The position numbers were made by a program, and so were the translations under genes. Below, one piece after another: positions 1-9,358 of a stretch of 64,000 bases of DNA (its first letter is position 1; each line of letters starts with the position of its first letter). Source of the DNA: Aureimonas sp. Leaf427. GTDB taxonomy: Bacteria; Pseudomonadota; Alphaproteobacteria; Rhizobiales; Rhizobiaceae. The DNA lies in the NCBI RefSeq assembly GCF_001425485.1, contig NZ_LMQW01000005.1:48074-112073 (forward strand), given 5' to 3'. The notes below the pieces were generated by a model. That model was not told the origin of the DNA. It saw nothing but the letters and a program-made list of their open reading frames with translations, and made no database searches.

Positions 1-440
1 TCCCCGTGCCCGGCAAGGTGCCGCTCTACCTGGAGACGGGCGAGGTCGAGATCGGCGCCGAGGGTGAGATGACGGTGGGCGTCAGGCTTTCGGCGGGCGG
101 GCGCACGGCCTTCTACATTCCCGGCTGCGCGGCCGTGCCGGCGCATCTGCGCGAACGCCTGCGCGGCGCCGACGCGCTTCTCTTTGACGGCACGGTCTTC
201 GAGGACGACGAGATGGAGCGGGCGGGCGTCGGGGCGAAGACCGGGCGGCGCATGGGCCATCTGCCGATCGCGGGCGAGGGCGGCAGCCTTCATGCCTTCG
301 ATGGTCTCGATATCGCCGAGCGCACCTATATTCATATCAACAACACCAATCCGATCCTCGTCGAAGGGTCGGAGCCGCGGCGGATCGTCGAGGCGGCGGG
401 ATGGCGGGTCGCGCGCGACGGGATGGAGATCGAGCTATGA
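1..440 (+). CDS. pqqB: PQQ biosynthesis protein B (5' end outside window)
   Basis: This is the C-terminal half of PqqB, a metallo-beta-lactamase-fold protein needed for assembly of the redox cofactor pyrroloquinoline quinone in the cytoplasm. About 146 codons are visible of a protein usually near 300 residues; the frame is open through the left edge. The segment ALLFDGTVFEDDEM, the MGHLPI stretch and the late HINNTNPI motif are typical of the family. The stop overlaps the pqqC start as ATGA, so the two are translationally coupled. The precursor gene pqqA would be expected to the left of the window. Identification is firm; only the length is unknown. Confidence 0.93.
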   Translation, partial: PVPGKVPLYLETGEVEIGAEGEMTVGVRLSAGGRTAFYIPGCAAVPAHLRERLRGADALLFDGTVFEDDEMERAGVGAKTGRRMGHLPIAGEGGSLHAFDGLDIAERTYIHINNTNPILVEGSEPRRIVEAAGWRVARDGMEIEL

Positions 441-1183
441 ACGCGATGATGACGTCGGACGATTTCGTCGCCGCGCTTCGCGAGATCGGCGCGACGCGCT
501 ACCACCACCTTCATCCCTTCCAGCTGAAGCTCCAGTCCGGCGAGCTTTCGAAGGCGCAGGTCCAGGCCTGGGCGCTGAACCGCTACTACTACCAGTCCAA
601 GATTCCCGTGAAGGACGCCTATATCCTGGCCCGGATGGAGACGTCCGAGCTGCGCCGGGAGTGGCGCGAGCGGATCGTCGATCATGACGGTGATGCCGCA
701 AATCCCGGTGGCATCGAGAAATGGATCGCGCTGACCGACGGCGTCGGGCTCGATCGCGACTACGTCCTGTCCGGCGAGGGCATCCTGCCCGGCACCCGCT
801 TTGCGGTGGACGCCTACGTGACCTTCGTGCGCGAGCGCTCTCTCCTGGAGGCCATCGCCTCCTCGCTGACCGAACTCTTCTCGCCCAATGTCATCGGGAT
901 GCGCGTCCGCGGCATGCTGGAGCATTACGACTTCATTTCGCCGGAGACGCTGGCCTATTTCGACAAGCGCCCCGTCCAGGCCAAGCGCGACTCCGATTTC
1001 GCGCTCGACTACTGCGTCCGCCATGCCCGCCGGGCGGAGGAGCAACTCGCCGTTCTCGATGCGCTGCGCTTCAAATGTTCGGTTCTCTGGGCGCAGCTCG
1101 ACGCCTTGGACCACGCCTATGTCGAGCCGGGCCGGCCGCCCTTCGACGTCTGGCAGCCAGGCCTGGGAGGGACATCGCCATGA
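437..1183 (+). CDS. pqqC: Pyrroloquinoline-quinone synthase PqqC
   Basis: PqqC is a cofactor-free oxidase that performs the last step of PQQ formation, the ring closure and eight-electron oxidation of the AHQQ intermediate. The 248-residue product has the family's usual length and its all-helical TenA-like character, with the conserved stretches RYHHLHPFQ near residue 21, [10 protein letters not shown] near 50 and VDHDGD near 82, which supply active-site His, Arg and Tyr residues. The chosen ATG overlaps the pqqB stop (ATGA). The gene in turn overlaps pqqD by four bases, so the whole pqq block is one operon. Confidence 0.96.
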   Translation: MNAMMTSDDFVAALREIGATRYHHLHPFQLKLQSGELSKAQVQAWALNRYYYQSKIPVKDAYILARMETSELRREWRERIVDHDGDAANPGGIEKWIALTDGVGLDRDYVLSGEGILPGTRFAVDAYVTFVRERSLLEAIASSLTELFSPNVIGMRVRGMLEHYDFISPETLAYFDKRPVQAKRDSDFALDYCVRHARRAEEQLAVLDALRFKCSVLWAQLDALDHAYVEPGRPPFDVWQPGLGGTSP

Positions 1184-1473
1184 GCCCCGTCTTAAGTACC
1201 ACGATCGACGATGCCGTCGTTCCGCGCTTCCCGCACGGCGTCCGCTTTCGCGAGGACAAGGCGAGGGGGCGTTTCATCCTCGTCGGCCCCGAGCGCATCT
1301 TCAACGCCGACGACGTGGCGACCGAGATCCTGAAGCGCTGCGACGGCAGGAAAAGCTTCGGCGAGATCCTCTTCGAGCTGACGGAGGTCTTCACCGCCGA
1401 GGCGAGCGTGATCCGGCCCGATGTCGAGAGCTTCCTCGGCGATCTCCGCGACAAGGGGATGGTGGAGCTATGA
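1180..1473 (+). CDS. pqqD: PQQ peptide chaperone PqqD
   Basis: PqqD is the small RiPP recognition element that binds the PqqA precursor peptide and presents it to the radical-SAM enzyme PqqE. The 97-residue product shows the family pattern: a short basic stretch, then a predicted beta-hairpin around [12 protein letters not shown] and a winged-helix-like remainder with the [12 protein letters not shown] segment. It starts inside the pqqC stop codon and ends inside the pqqE start (both ATGA overlaps). Such tight coupling fits a protein that works as a complex with PqqE; in some bacteria pqqC and pqqD, or pqqD and pqqE, are fused, but here they are separate. Confidence 0.95.
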   Translation: MSPVLSTTIDDAVVPRFPHGVRFREDKARGRFILVGPERIFNADDVATEILKRCDGRKSFGEILFELTEVFTAEASVIRPDVESFLGDLRDKGMVEL

Positions 1474-2615
1474 ACGAGATCGTCTTTCCCGCGCCCTCGG
1501 CCGCCGAAAGCACCAGAGTGCCGCCCCCGCCGCCGCTCGGCATCCTCGCGGAGCTGACCCACCGCTGCCCGCTCCGCTGCACCTATTGCTCGAACCCCTT
1601 GGAGCTCGACCAGCGCTCCGCCGAGCTCGACACCGAGACCTGGAAGCGCGTCTTCACCGAGGCGGCCGAGCTCGGCGTGATCCACATCCACCTCTCCGGC
1701 GGCGAGCCGACGGCGCGCAAGGACATCGTCGAGCTGACGCGCCACGCGGCCGAGGTCGGGCTCTACACCAACCTGATCACGTCGGGCATCGGCGTCTCCA
1801 CGGCCACGCTCGACGGGCTCTACGAGGCCGGCCTCGACCATATCCAGCTCTCCCTTCAGGGCGCAGATGCCGCCGTCACGGAGGCCGTCGGCGGCTATCG
1901 CGGCGGCTTCGAGCGCAAGGAGGCTTTCGCGGCCGAGGTCGTGAAGCGCGGCTTTCCGCTGACGCTGAACGCGGTCATCCACCGCACCAACATCCATCAG
2001 GTTCCGGCGATGATCGAGAAGGCCGTCGCCTTCGGCGCCAAGCGCCTGGAAATCGCGCACACGCAATATTACGGCTGGGCGCTGAAGAACCGGGCGCAGC
2101 TCATGCCGGCCCGCGAGGATGTGGACCGCACGATCCTGGAGGTCGAGGCGGCGCGCGAGCGGCTGAAGGGCGTCCTCGTCATCGACGCGGTCTTCCCCGA
2201 CTATTACGCGCGCTATCCCAAGACCTGCAACGGCGGCTGGGGCCAGCGCACCTTCAGCGTCACGCCGGCCGGCCTCGTCCTGCCCTGCCACGCCGCGCAG
2301 ACGATCAAGCATCTCGACTTTCCGTCCGTGAGGAACCAATCGCTGGCCGAGATCTGGGCGTCCGCGCCCGCCTTCGAGGCCTATCGCGGCACCGACTGGA
2401 TGCCCGAGCCCTGCCGCTCCTGCGAGCGCAAGGCGGTCGATTTCGGCGGCTGCCGCTGCCAGGCGCTGGCGCTGACGGGCGACGCGGCCGCGACCGACCC
2501 GGCCTGCATCAAGTCGCCCATGCACATGACGCTCGGCGAAATCGCGGCCCGCGAGGCTTCGGCCGCCGTCGTTCCGGGCGCCGCGACCTATCGCGGCTTC
2601 GGCGGCGGAGCCTGA
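1470..2615 (+). CDS. pqqE: PQQ biosynthesis radical SAM enzyme PqqE
   Basis: PqqE is the radical S-adenosylmethionine enzyme that makes the carbon-carbon link between the Glu and Tyr side chains of PqqA. In the 381-residue product the radical-SAM cluster motif CxxxCxxC is at C33, C37 and C40 (CPLRCTYC), followed by the SGGEPT stretch that contacts SAM. The C-terminal third carries the cysteine-rich SPASM region ([22 protein letters not shown]) for auxiliary Fe-S clusters. A proline-rich N-terminal tail precedes the barrel. It ends only four bases from the convergent corA-type gene. Confidence 0.96.
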   Translation: MNEIVFPAPSAAESTRVPPPPPLGILAELTHRCPLRCTYCSNPLELDQRSAELDTETWKRVFTEAAELGVIHIHLSGGEPTARKDIVELTRHAAEVGLYTNLITSGIGVSTATLDGLYEAGLDHIQLSLQGADAAVTEAVGGYRGGFERKEAFAAEVVKRGFPLTLNAVIHRTNIHQVPAMIEKAVAFGAKRLEIAHTQYYGWALKNRAQLMPAREDVDRTILEVEAARERLKGVLVIDAVFPDYYARYPKTCNGGWGQRTFSVTPAGLVLPCHAAQTIKHLDFPSVRNQSLAEIWASAPAFEAYRGTDWMPEPCRSCERKAVDFGGCRCQALALTGDAAATDPACIKSPMHMTLGEIAAREASAAVVPGAATYRGFGGGA

Positions 2616-2619
2616 AGCG

Positions 2620-3687
2620 TCAGAGCCAGTTCTTGTAGCGGAAGAAGACGAGCGGCAGCACGGCCGAGACGATCATGGCGACGAGCGCCAGGGGATAGCC
2701 GTGCGCCCAGTGCAGCTCCGGCATGATCTCGAAGTTCATGCCGTAGATCGAGGCGATCAGCGTCGGGGGCATGAAGCCGACGGCGGCGACCGAGAAGATC
2801 TTGATGATGGCGTTCTGCTCGATCGAGATCATGCCGACCGTCGTGTCCAGCAGGAAGGTCGTCTTGTTGGAGAGGAACGAGACGAAATCGTTGAGCGAGG
2901 TGATGTCGCGGTTCATCGCCTTCACCCGGAACCTGGAATCCTTGCCGGCCTTGCGCCCCTCCAGCACGAACTGGAGATAGGGCATCATCCGGTCGAGCGT
3001 CGCCAGGCTCTCGCGCGTGCGCGAGGCGAGATCGCCGGCCGCGCCGATGCGCCGGAGCAGCTCTTTGAACTCGTGGTTCGCGATCGGCTTCTTGTCCTTG
3101 GAGGAGGCGAAGATGTCGGTGGCGATATGGTCGAGATCGGCGGCGATCGCCTCCAGCATGTCGGCGACGCGGTCGATCACCGTCTCCAGAAGCCCGATCA
3201 GGATGCTGTCGGCGGTCGGGATGCGCGGGCCGTTCTTGGAACTCGGCGCGCTGGCCGGCGTCTGCGGCTCGCGCTCGTCGGCGCCGAGAACGTGGGCGAG
3301 GGCGGCGCTCGTCTCCGTCTGTCCCCGGCAGAGCTTGGCGGAATAGATCGCGAAGCTCTTCGGCTCGGTGTAGCGCAGCGTCACGAGCCGGCTGCCGGTC
3401 AGGATGAAGGTCACGGGCGCGAAGGCCGGGCGCCCGCTGTCGAGGCCGAACACGACGGAGGCCGTCATGAAGTCCGCGCCGTCTTCCGAATAGAGCCGGC
3501 TCGACACCTCGATCTCGCGCATTTCCTCGCGCGTCGGAACCTCGATCGCGCAAAGCCGCTCGACCGCCTGCTCCTCTTGCTTGGACGGATTGATCAGGTC
3601 GATCCAGATCGCCTCGTCCGGAATGGCGTCCGCCGCCACCCGGTCGCCGCGAACCTGCGTCGCATCGGCACGATAGACCTCGATCAT
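2620..3687 (-). CDS. corA: CorA-family magnesium transporter
   Basis: A divalent cation channel of the CorA family, expected as a pentamer in the inner membrane with a large cytoplasmic funnel. The 355-residue product has a soluble N-terminal domain (about 1-290) and two C-terminal membrane helices; the signature YGMN lies at residues 315-318, between them, as the family requires. The start at MIEVYRAD was chosen because upstream residues are low-complexity and absent from the family. It is convergent with pqqE. Whether it moves Mg, Co or Zn cannot be told from sequence. Confidence 0.9.
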   Translation of the reverse strand: MIEVYRADATQVRGDRVAADAIPDEAIWIDLINPSKQEEQAVERLCAIEVPTREEMREIEVSSRLYSEDGADFMTASVVFGLDSGRPAFAPVTFILTGSRLVTLRYTEPKSFAIYSAKLCRGQTETSAALAHVLGADEREPQTPASAPSSKNGPRIPTADSILIGLLETVIDRVADMLEAIAADLDHIATDIFASSKDKKPIANHEFKELLRRIGAAGDLASRTRESLATLDRMMPYLQFVLEGRKAGKDSRFRVKAMNRDITSLNDFVSFLSNKTTFLLDTTVGMISIEQNAIIKIFSVAAVGFMPPTLIASIYGMNFEIMPELHWAHGYPLALVAMIVSAVLPLVFFRYKNWL

Positions 3688-3801
3688 GGGCTTGGACTCC
3701 GGCACGCCGCGCGGGCCTGAAGAGCCGCCCCGCGGCGCGTCACTGCACCCCGCCGGCCGGTTTCGCAAGCGCGAAACGAAGCAAGCGACCCTTTGCTTTT
3801 C

Positions 3802-4188
3802 TCAGCCGAGAGGGACCGTGAAATCGCGGAACCATCGCGCGGCATTGTCCTCGCCGATCAGCCCGGCCGCGACGTCCATGACAAACTGAACGACCTCGGC
3901 ATTGGTGGCATCGATCTGGAAGCCGTTGATAAAGAGAAACGTATAGGCCGCCAGGAATCCCGTCCGCTTGTTTCCATCGGAAAAGGGATGGTTGCGGACG
4001 ATCCCGAAGAGGTAGGCCGCTGCCAGATCGTGGATGTCGGGCGTTTCATAGGCAGCCTTGTTCAGAGGGCGCGCCAGAGAGGCCTCCAGCGCGTTCTCGT
4101 CCTTGATGCCGGAAAGCCCGCCATGCTCGATGAGCTGCTCGTCGTGTATGGCCTCGAGCGCTTGGCGCGTGAGCCAGTGGACGTTCAT
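3802..4188 (-). CDS. doc: Doc-type (Fic/DOC fold) toxin
   Basis: Probable death-on-curing toxin. Doc proteins phosphorylate elongation factor Tu and stop translation, whereas most Fic relatives transfer AMP. The 128-residue length and short all-helical layout match Doc. The catalytic loop HPFSDGNKRT spans residues 67-76, with the His and the Asn-Lys-Arg of the family; its Gly at position 72 sits between the Doc and Fic consensus forms, so the exact transfer chemistry is open. The gene overlaps the upstream antitoxin gene by four bases (ATGA), the usual antitoxin-first order. The partner is AbrB-type rather than Phd. Confidence 0.9.
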   Translation of the reverse strand: MNVHWLTRQALEAIHDEQLIEHGGLSGIKDENALEASLARPLNKAAYETPDIHDLAAAYLFGIVRNHPFSDGNKRTGFLAAYTFLFINGFQIDATNAEVVQFVMDVAAGLIGEDNAARWFRDFTVPLG

Positions 4189-4406
4189 TTGGCCAGTTCG
4201 CGCAGCGCGTCGTGATACTTCTTCATGCCCTCGTGGGCCGCCCGCATCTGTTTGGCGAAGTCGGTATCCGGCCGAACGAGCTGCAACCCGTCCCGGGTCT
4301 CCACGATGTCCAGCCGGTCGCCCGCGGAAACGCCCAGTCGTTCCAGCACCTCCTTCGGCAGGATGACGCCCTCGGAATTGCCGATCTTGCGCACGACGGT
4401 GTTCAT
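4185..4406 (-). CDS. AbrB/MazE-fold antitoxin
   Basis: A 73-residue protein with an N-terminal swapped-hairpin AbrB/SpoVT domain (MNTVVRKIGNSEGVILP..LERLGVSAGDRLDI, residues 1-45) and a C-terminal tail of about 25 residues likely to wrap the toxin. It is the upstream partner of the Doc-type toxin and probably represses the pair by binding its own promoter. The start follows a good ribosome site (AAGGAGCG about seven bases before ATG) and a TATAAC-like box about 30 bases upstream on the minus strand. Pairing of an AbrB-fold antitoxin with Doc is known but less usual than Phd-Doc. Confidence 0.87.
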   Translation of the reverse strand: MNTVVRKIGNSEGVILPKEVLERLGVSAGDRLDIVETRDGLQLVRPDTDFAKQMRAAHEGMKKYHDALRELAK

Positions 4407-4478
4407 GGTCTCGCTCCTTGGTCCGGAGTCGAAGTTATAACCCACGTTCTCACGATGGCAAGAGGCAATGACGCAGCG

Positions 4479-6173
4479 TCACTGCGACAAGACGGTGTCC
4501 TTCGGCGCGGTCAGTTGCCAGATGACGCCGGTCGGCGCGTAGCGCATGTCGACTTCGCCGCCGAGGCCGCGCGCGGTCATCTTCTGCGTCACCAGCGTGC
4601 CGAAGCCGGAGCGCTTGGGCTCGACCACGGGCGGGCCGCCGATCTCGCGCCAGGAGAGGCGGAACGCGTCGTCGAGCTTCCAGCGGATTTCCACCGTGCC
4701 GCCGGAGACCGACAGGGCGCCGTATTTCGCCGCGTTGGTCGCCAGCTCGTGCAGCGCGAGGCCCACCGTCTGGGCGGAGGTCGGGTTCAGCTTCACGAGC
4801 GGACCGGAGGCGCCGATCTGGTGGCCGGGGCCGACACCGAAGGCCTTCAACTGCGTGGCGACGAGATCGGACATGGAGGCGCTATCCCAGCCCTTGCCGG
4901 CCAGGAGATCGGCGGAGCGGGCGAGGGAGGAGAGCGCTTCGGAAAGCGTGGCGAGAAACTCGTTGGTACTGGAGCTTTCCTTGGCCGCGCGCCGCGCGAT
5001 GGCGCCGATCAGCGCATACTGGTTCTTAGCGCGATGGTTCATCTCGCGCATCAGGAAGCGGTTCTGCTCCTCCGCCTCGCGCCGGTCGCGCGAGGCCTGC
5101 GCGAGCACCTTGGAGACGCCGCCGACCTCTTCGATATTGGTGTGGACGGGCAGAGCCGGCTCGCCGCGGCCGATTGCCTGCGCCTGATCGGCGAGCTTGA
5201 GAATGGGCGCGGCGAGGCGGCGCCCGAAGACGACGGCCAGAAGCACGGAGAAGAAGAGGAGCGCGACGCCCATGCCGACGAGAAGCAGCCAGGAGCGCTT
5301 GATCGGCTGGCCGATCACGGCATCCGGCACGGCGACGGTCGTGGTCCAGCCGGAAAGCGGCGATGTGTGCGTGGCCTCGATCAGGTCGCGGTTCAGGCTC
5401 TCGCCGAGCGATTCCGCCAGCGAGGGGCCGTCCACGACGCTCGTCGCGCCGCGCCGCATCTGCCCGTTGCTGGCGATGACGGCCGTCACCTTGGCCCCGT
5501 CGCGGTCGCGGATCATCGCGCTCCAGGCCTCCGGCAGGTTTCGCGCGCTGATGAGATGCGTGAGATCGGCCGTGTCGCGGCTCACCGCGAGGACGAAGAT
5601 CACGCGGTCGCCCCGGAAGACCGGAACGGCGACGTGGAACACGAACTCCTCCGCGCCCGGCGCGAGGAAGGCGCCGGAAATCTGCGTGCGCCGCATCGCG
5701 AAGGCGGCCTCCACGGTCGCCGTGTGGTCGAGCCGCCCGAGGGGCGCGTTGTCGGCGCGCGCGGTGTCGACGACGACGCGCAGCGAGGGATCGACCAGCT
5801 GCGCGGTCGAGCCGCTCGGTCCCAGCGCCGAGCGGGCGCGCGCGCCGAAGAGCTGCGTGTCCTCTTCGTCGAGGAAGGGCGAGGAGGCCAGCACCTTGGC
5901 GGCGCTGATCATGCCGTAGAGTTCGCGGTCGATCCCGTCGGAGATGATCTCGGCGGCATCGGAGACCTGGCTCGCCGCGATCGCCTTCTGCTGCTGAGAG
6001 AACTGCAGCACGAGGAAGGCGCTGAACAGGAGCGCGGGCACGAGGACGATGACCGCAAAGCCCATGAGATGGACGAGCAGGGGCGGGCGGCGCCGAAGCC
6101 GCATCAGGCGTATGAGCCATTGCTGGCGCGCGCGCGCCATGCGGGGCCGGCCGATATCTGCCTCTGCGGTCAT
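4479..6173 (-). CDS. HWE-family sensor histidine kinase with periplasmic sensor domain
   Basis: A membrane-bound two-component kinase of 564 residues. A transmembrane helix near residues 35-58 leads into a periplasmic region of about 230 residues resembling a double Cache sensor, followed by a second helix near 298-318 and a HAMP-like segment. The phospho-acceptor is H380 in MREMNHRAKN, and the ATPase domain has the HWE marks LALHELATNAAKYGALS and the WxExGGP block with a later SGFGT. HWE kinases are typical of Rhizobiales and often act in general stress or blue-light signalling. No response regulator is adjacent, so its partner is unknown. Confidence 0.9.
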   Translation of the reverse strand: MTAEADIGRPRMARARQQWLIRLMRLRRRPPLLVHLMGFAVIVLVPALLFSAFLVLQFSQQQKAIAASQVSDAAEIISDGIDRELYGMISAAKVLASSPFLDEEDTQLFGARARSALGPSGSTAQLVDPSLRVVVDTARADNAPLGRLDHTATVEAAFAMRRTQISGAFLAPGAEEFVFHVAVPVFRGDRVIFVLAVSRDTADLTHLISARNLPEAWSAMIRDRDGAKVTAVIASNGQMRRGATSVVDGPSLAESLGESLNRDLIEATHTSPLSGWTTTVAVPDAVIGQPIKRSWLLLVGMGVALLFFSVLLAVVFGRRLAAPILKLADQAQAIGRGEPALPVHTNIEEVGGVSKVLAQASRDRREAEEQNRFLMREMNHRAKNQYALIGAIARRAAKESSSTNEFLATLSEALSSLARSADLLAGKGWDSASMSDLVATQLKAFGVGPGHQIGASGPLVKLNPTSAQTVGLALHELATNAAKYGALSVSGGTVEIRWKLDDAFRLSWREIGGPPVVEPKRSGFGTLVTQKMTARGLGGEVDMRYAPTGVIWQLTAPKDTVLSQ

Positions 6174-6314
6174 TCAGGATGGGTCCGTCGTTCCGCCTTC
6201 GAAAATCCGCAGCCGGAGCGGCTGGCGTCCGAATGGCGGGGATCGACGCCAACTATAGGTGAGCGTCGATCCGCTTCCAAGGTCGAGGGGCCAAGGTCAT
6301 GGCCCTTCTGATGA

Positions 6315-6662
6315 TCAGGCGAACTGAGCGAGACCCGGCGTCGTCGCGATGACGCGGTCGACGGTCTCCGCGCCGGCATGGGTCTTGGCGAAGGCGACGA
6401 GCTCGGTGGCGACCAGACGCATCTGGCCCATGTCGAGGCCGAGGCCCATCAGCTTAGAGCCGAGGCCCATGATCCCGCCGGGGCCGGCCTCGCCGGATGC
6501 GGCCAGCGCCTCGCTCGCGCCGGGCGTGGCTTCCAGCATCTGGCCGACGGCCGGGTCCGTTCCTTCCGCCTGCATGTAGGCGAGGATGTGGCCGATCGCC
6601 TGACGGGCGGCGTCGGTGGAAAGGCCGGTCTCGGCGGCGATGCGGTTCAGGATCTCGTCCAT
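6315..6662 (-). CDS. Small helical protein, DUF2267-like
   Basis: A 115-residue protein of unknown function. The N-terminal half ([28 protein letters not shown]) resembles the helical repeats of DUF2267/DUF2780-type proteins; the middle is glycine-rich ([21 protein letters not shown]) and the end is helical with [21 protein letters not shown]. No signal peptide or membrane helix is evident. It lies between the sensor kinase and the divergent HerA-like ATPase gene with its own start and need not be co-transcribed with either. The start at MDEILNRI was chosen because coding character stops upstream. Confidence 0.7.
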   Translation of the reverse strand: MDEILNRIAAETGLSTDAARQAIGHILAYMQAEGTDPAVGQMLEATPGASEALAASGEAGPGGIMGLGSKLMGLGLDMGQMRLVATELVAFAKTHAGAETVDRVIATTPGLAQFA

Positions 6663-6887
6663 AAGCGGTTCTGCCTTCGAAGGATGGTGGAGACCCGGCG
6701 TCCCGAGGGATTCGGAAAATGCGCCGCCGGAGGTCGTGCGGACCATTGCAAACGACGCCGGGCCGCGCAACCGTTCGGCGCGGGCCGCTGCATGCGGTGC
6801 CGGGCGCGGCAACCGGTTTCTCTCGGCCGGCGGCGCGTTATAACCATCGGGATGGCACCCGCCGATGCGGGGAGAGCGGGAGGCGTC

Positions 6888-8579
6888 ATGCTGGAAGACG
6901 GTCGCATTTTTCTCGGCGCCAGCCGCGGACCCGACGACACGGTGCGCGAGGGCGAGTATCTCGACCTGAAGCTCGCCAATCGCCACGGCCTCGTGACCGG
7001 CGCGACCGGCACCGGCAAGACCGTGACGCTCCAGATCCTCGCGGAAGGGTTCTCGGAGGCCGGCGTCCCCGTCTTCTGCGCCGACATCAAGGGCGATCTC
7101 TCCGGCATCGCGGCGCGCGGCGAGGATAAGGACTTTCTCGTGGCCCGCGCCAAGGAGATCGGCCTAGATCCCTACTATCACGACGTCTATCCCGTCATGT
7201 TCTGGGACATTTTCGGCGAGAAGGGCCATCCCGTCCGCGCCACGATCGCCGAGATGGGCCCGCTTCTCCTGTCGCGGCTCATGGGCCTGTCGGAGGCGCA
7301 GGAGGGCGTCCTGAACATCGCCTTCAAGATCGCGGACGAGGAGGGCATGCTGCTCCTCGATCTGAAGGATCTTCAGGCCATGCTCGCCCATGTCGGCGAG
7401 AATGCCGAGGAGATCGGCCGGCTCTACGGCAATGTCGCCAAGCAGACGGTCGGCGCGATCCAGCGGGCGCTCCTCGTCCTGGAAGGGCAGGGGGCGGCCG
7501 AGTTCTTCGGCGAGCCCGCGCTGAAGATATCCGACCTCATGCGCACCGATCGCGACGGGCGCGGCTACGTGAACGTCCTCGCCGCCGACCGGCTGATGAT
7601 GAACCCGCGCCTCTACTCGACCTTTCTCCTCTGGCTGATGTCGGAGCTCTTCGAGGAACTGCCGGAGGTTGGCGATCCCGAGAAGCCCAAGCTCGTCTTC
7701 TTCTTCGACGAGGCCCATCTCCTCTTCGACGGCGCGCCGAAGGTGCTGACCGACCGGATCGAGCAGGTGGTCAAGCTCATCCGCTCCAAGGGCGTCGGCA
7801 TCTACTTCGTGACGCAGAACCCGCTGGACGTGCCCGACGCCGTGCTGGCCCAGCTCGGAAACCGAGTGCAGCACGCGCTGCGCGCCTACACGCCGCGCGA
7901 GCAGAAGGCGGTGAAGGTCGCGGCCGAAACCTTCCGGCCCAATCCCGACTTCTCCAGCTTCGAGGCCATCACCAAGCTCGGCGTCGGCGAGGCCCTCGTC
8001 TCGACGCTCGCCAAGGGCGGCGTGCCCTCCATCGTCCAGCGCACGCTGATCCGCCCGCCCGCCGGCCGCGTCGGCCCGATCACCGATGCCGAGCGGTCCG
8101 AGATCCGGCGGAGGAGTCCCGTCGCCGGGGAATACGAGACGCGGATCGATTCCGAATCGGCCTACGAAATGCTGGTCGGGCGCACCGAGGAAAAGCTCGC
8201 CCGGGAGGCCGAGCGGGAGAAGGCGGAGGCTGAAGGGCGCGCCCGCGCCCGCAGCGCCGAATCCACCCGCCGCGCCGAGGCGGCCCGCCGCCGGGCCGAC
8301 GAAGCGGCCGAGGAGCCCGAGCCGGAACCGGAGCGTCGCGGCGAGATCGAGATCGGCGGCTTCCGCCTGCCCGATTTCGGCCTCGGCCGCAGCGAGGAGC
8401 CGGAGGCGCCGCCCGCGCCCCGCCGCCGCGCGCCGGCCACCCGCGCCAAGACCTCCTCCGGCTATCAGCGCCAGACGATCACCGAGACCGTGCTGAAACA
8501 AGTCGGGCGCACCGCCGCGACGACCGTCACCAACGCGATCCTTCGCGGCATTCTGGGAAGCCTGAAGCGGGGGCGCTGA
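6888..8579 (+). CDS. HerA-like P-loop ATPase (DUF853, YjgR family)
   Basis: A 563-residue HerA/FtsK-superfamily ATPase like Escherichia coli YjgR, whose role is not settled. Walker A is GATGTGKT at residues 38-45; the Walker B region reads [12 protein letters not shown], and a later [20 protein letters not shown] holds the sensor Gln and Asn. The last 120 residues are a highly charged Glu/Arg/Ala-rich segment with predicted coiled coil. The ATG at 6888 is preceded by GGGAGG at good spacing; an in-frame ATG at 6852 is less well placed. A short GC hairpin follows the stop. Confidence 0.88.
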   Translation: MLEDGRIFLGASRGPDDTVREGEYLDLKLANRHGLVTGATGTGKTVTLQILAEGFSEAGVPVFCADIKGDLSGIAARGEDKDFLVARAKEIGLDPYYHDVYPVMFWDIFGEKGHPVRATIAEMGPLLLSRLMGLSEAQEGVLNIAFKIADEEGMLLLDLKDLQAMLAHVGENAEEIGRLYGNVAKQTVGAIQRALLVLEGQGAAEFFGEPALKISDLMRTDRDGRGYVNVLAADRLMMNPRLYSTFLLWLMSELFEELPEVGDPEKPKLVFFFDEAHLLFDGAPKVLTDRIEQVVKLIRSKGVGIYFVTQNPLDVPDAVLAQLGNRVQHALRAYTPREQKAVKVAAETFRPNPDFSSFEAITKLGVGEALVSTLAKGGVPSIVQRTLIRPPAGRVGPITDAERSEIRRRSPVAGEYETRIDSESAYEMLVGRTEEKLAREAEREKAEAEGRARARSAESTRRAEAARRRADEAAEEPEPEPERRGEIEIGGFRLPDFGLGRSEEPEAPPAPRRRAPATRAKTSSGYQRQTITETVLKQVGRTAATTVTNAILRGILGSLKRGR

Positions 8580-8672
8580 CCCGCCTTTCGCAAGGCGCCT
8601 CTCCCGATCGCGTTCCGGCCTTCCTATCTAACGAAGAGACGAGATCTTTCGAAACGATGGAGAGCGGACGAG

Positions 8673-8912
8673 ATGCGATCGGGATGGGCGGCCTATCTGA
8701 CATGGGCCCTGTGCTTCATCGGCTTCTGCGGCCTGCACCGCTTCTATCTTGGAAGGCCCTGGACGGGCCTTCTCTGGCTCCTCACCTTCGGTCTTCTCGG
8801 CATCGGCCAGATCATCGATCTCTTCCTGATCCCCGGCATGCTGCGCGAGAATTCGACGGAGCGCCGGCTCGGGCGCATCGAAGCCGAGCAGCGGGCTCTG
8901 CGGCGCATTTGA
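8673..8912 (+). CDS. TM2 domain membrane protein
   Basis: A 79-residue inner-membrane protein with two hydrophobic helices (about residues 4-22 and 30-55) joined by the TM2 motif GLHRFYLGRPWTGLLWLLTF, followed by the conserved IGQIIDLFLIP and a charged C-terminal tail. TM2 proteins are widespread and functionally undefined in bacteria. A GGAGAG ribosome site precedes the ATG. The following acetyltransferase gene begins 13 bases downstream, so the two are probably co-transcribed. Confidence 0.85.
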   Translation: MRSGWAAYLTWALCFIGFCGLHRFYLGRPWTGLLWLLTFGLLGIGQIIDLFLIPGMLRENSTERRLGRIEAEQRALRRI

Positions 8913-8925
8913 TCGATCGGCGGCG

Positions 8926-9354
8926 ATGATGCGCGTCACCCTCGAACGCACCGCCGAACCCGAGGCCGCGGACCTCTCCCGCCTCGGCGCCTCGCTCGCC
9001 GCCTTCAACGAGGGCGATGTCGGCCCGTCCGACCGCCGGGCGCTCGCCGTCTTCGCACGCGACGATGGCGGGGAGATCCTGGCCGGTCTATCCGGCTACA
9101 CGGCCTGGGGCTGGCTCTACGTCCAGTGGCTCTGGGTGGCAGAGGCCGCGCGCGGCCGGGGGCTCGCGGCCACGCTTCTCGCGGAGGCGGAAGCCGAGGC
9201 GCTGGCGCGCGACTGCCACGGCGCCTGGATCGACACGTTCAATCCCGTCGCGCTCCGCGTCTACGAGGCGGCCGGCTACACGCCCTTCGGCGCGCTCGAC
9301 GAGTTCCCCAGAGGGCGCGCCCGAACCTTCCTGCAGAAGCGGCTGCGGGACTGA
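8926..9354 (+). CDS. GNAT family N-acetyltransferase
   Basis: A 142-residue acetyltransferase of the GCN5-related fold. The acetyl-CoA binding motif is in VQWLWVAEAARGRGLAATLL (central beta strand plus RGxG loop), and the terminal part shows the usual AYxxYExxGF-like element, here LRVYEAAGYTPFG, then the arginine-rich end. The substrate cannot be predicted. Two adjacent ATG codons occur at the start. It follows the TM2 gene closely and ends four bases before the convergent MocR-type regulator. Confidence 0.88.
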   Translation: MMRVTLERTAEPEAADLSRLGASLAAFNEGDVGPSDRRALAVFARDDGGEILAGLSGYTAWGWLYVQWLWVAEAARGRGLAATLLAEAEAEALARDCHGAWIDTFNPVALRVYEAAGYTPFGALDEFPRGRARTFLQKRLRD

Positions 9355-9358
9355 GAGC

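Noticed and set aside
4212..6311. A 699-codon open frame on the plus strand opposite the sensor kinase, and similar long antisense frames throughout
   Set aside because: They are by-products of high GC at third codon positions. Their proteins are low-complexity, rich in Arg, Ala and Gly, and lack recognisable domains, while the opposite frames match known families.
8582..8597. Hairpin CGCCTT/AAGGCG after the HerA-like gene as terminator
   Set aside because: The stem is only six bases and is not followed by a T run.
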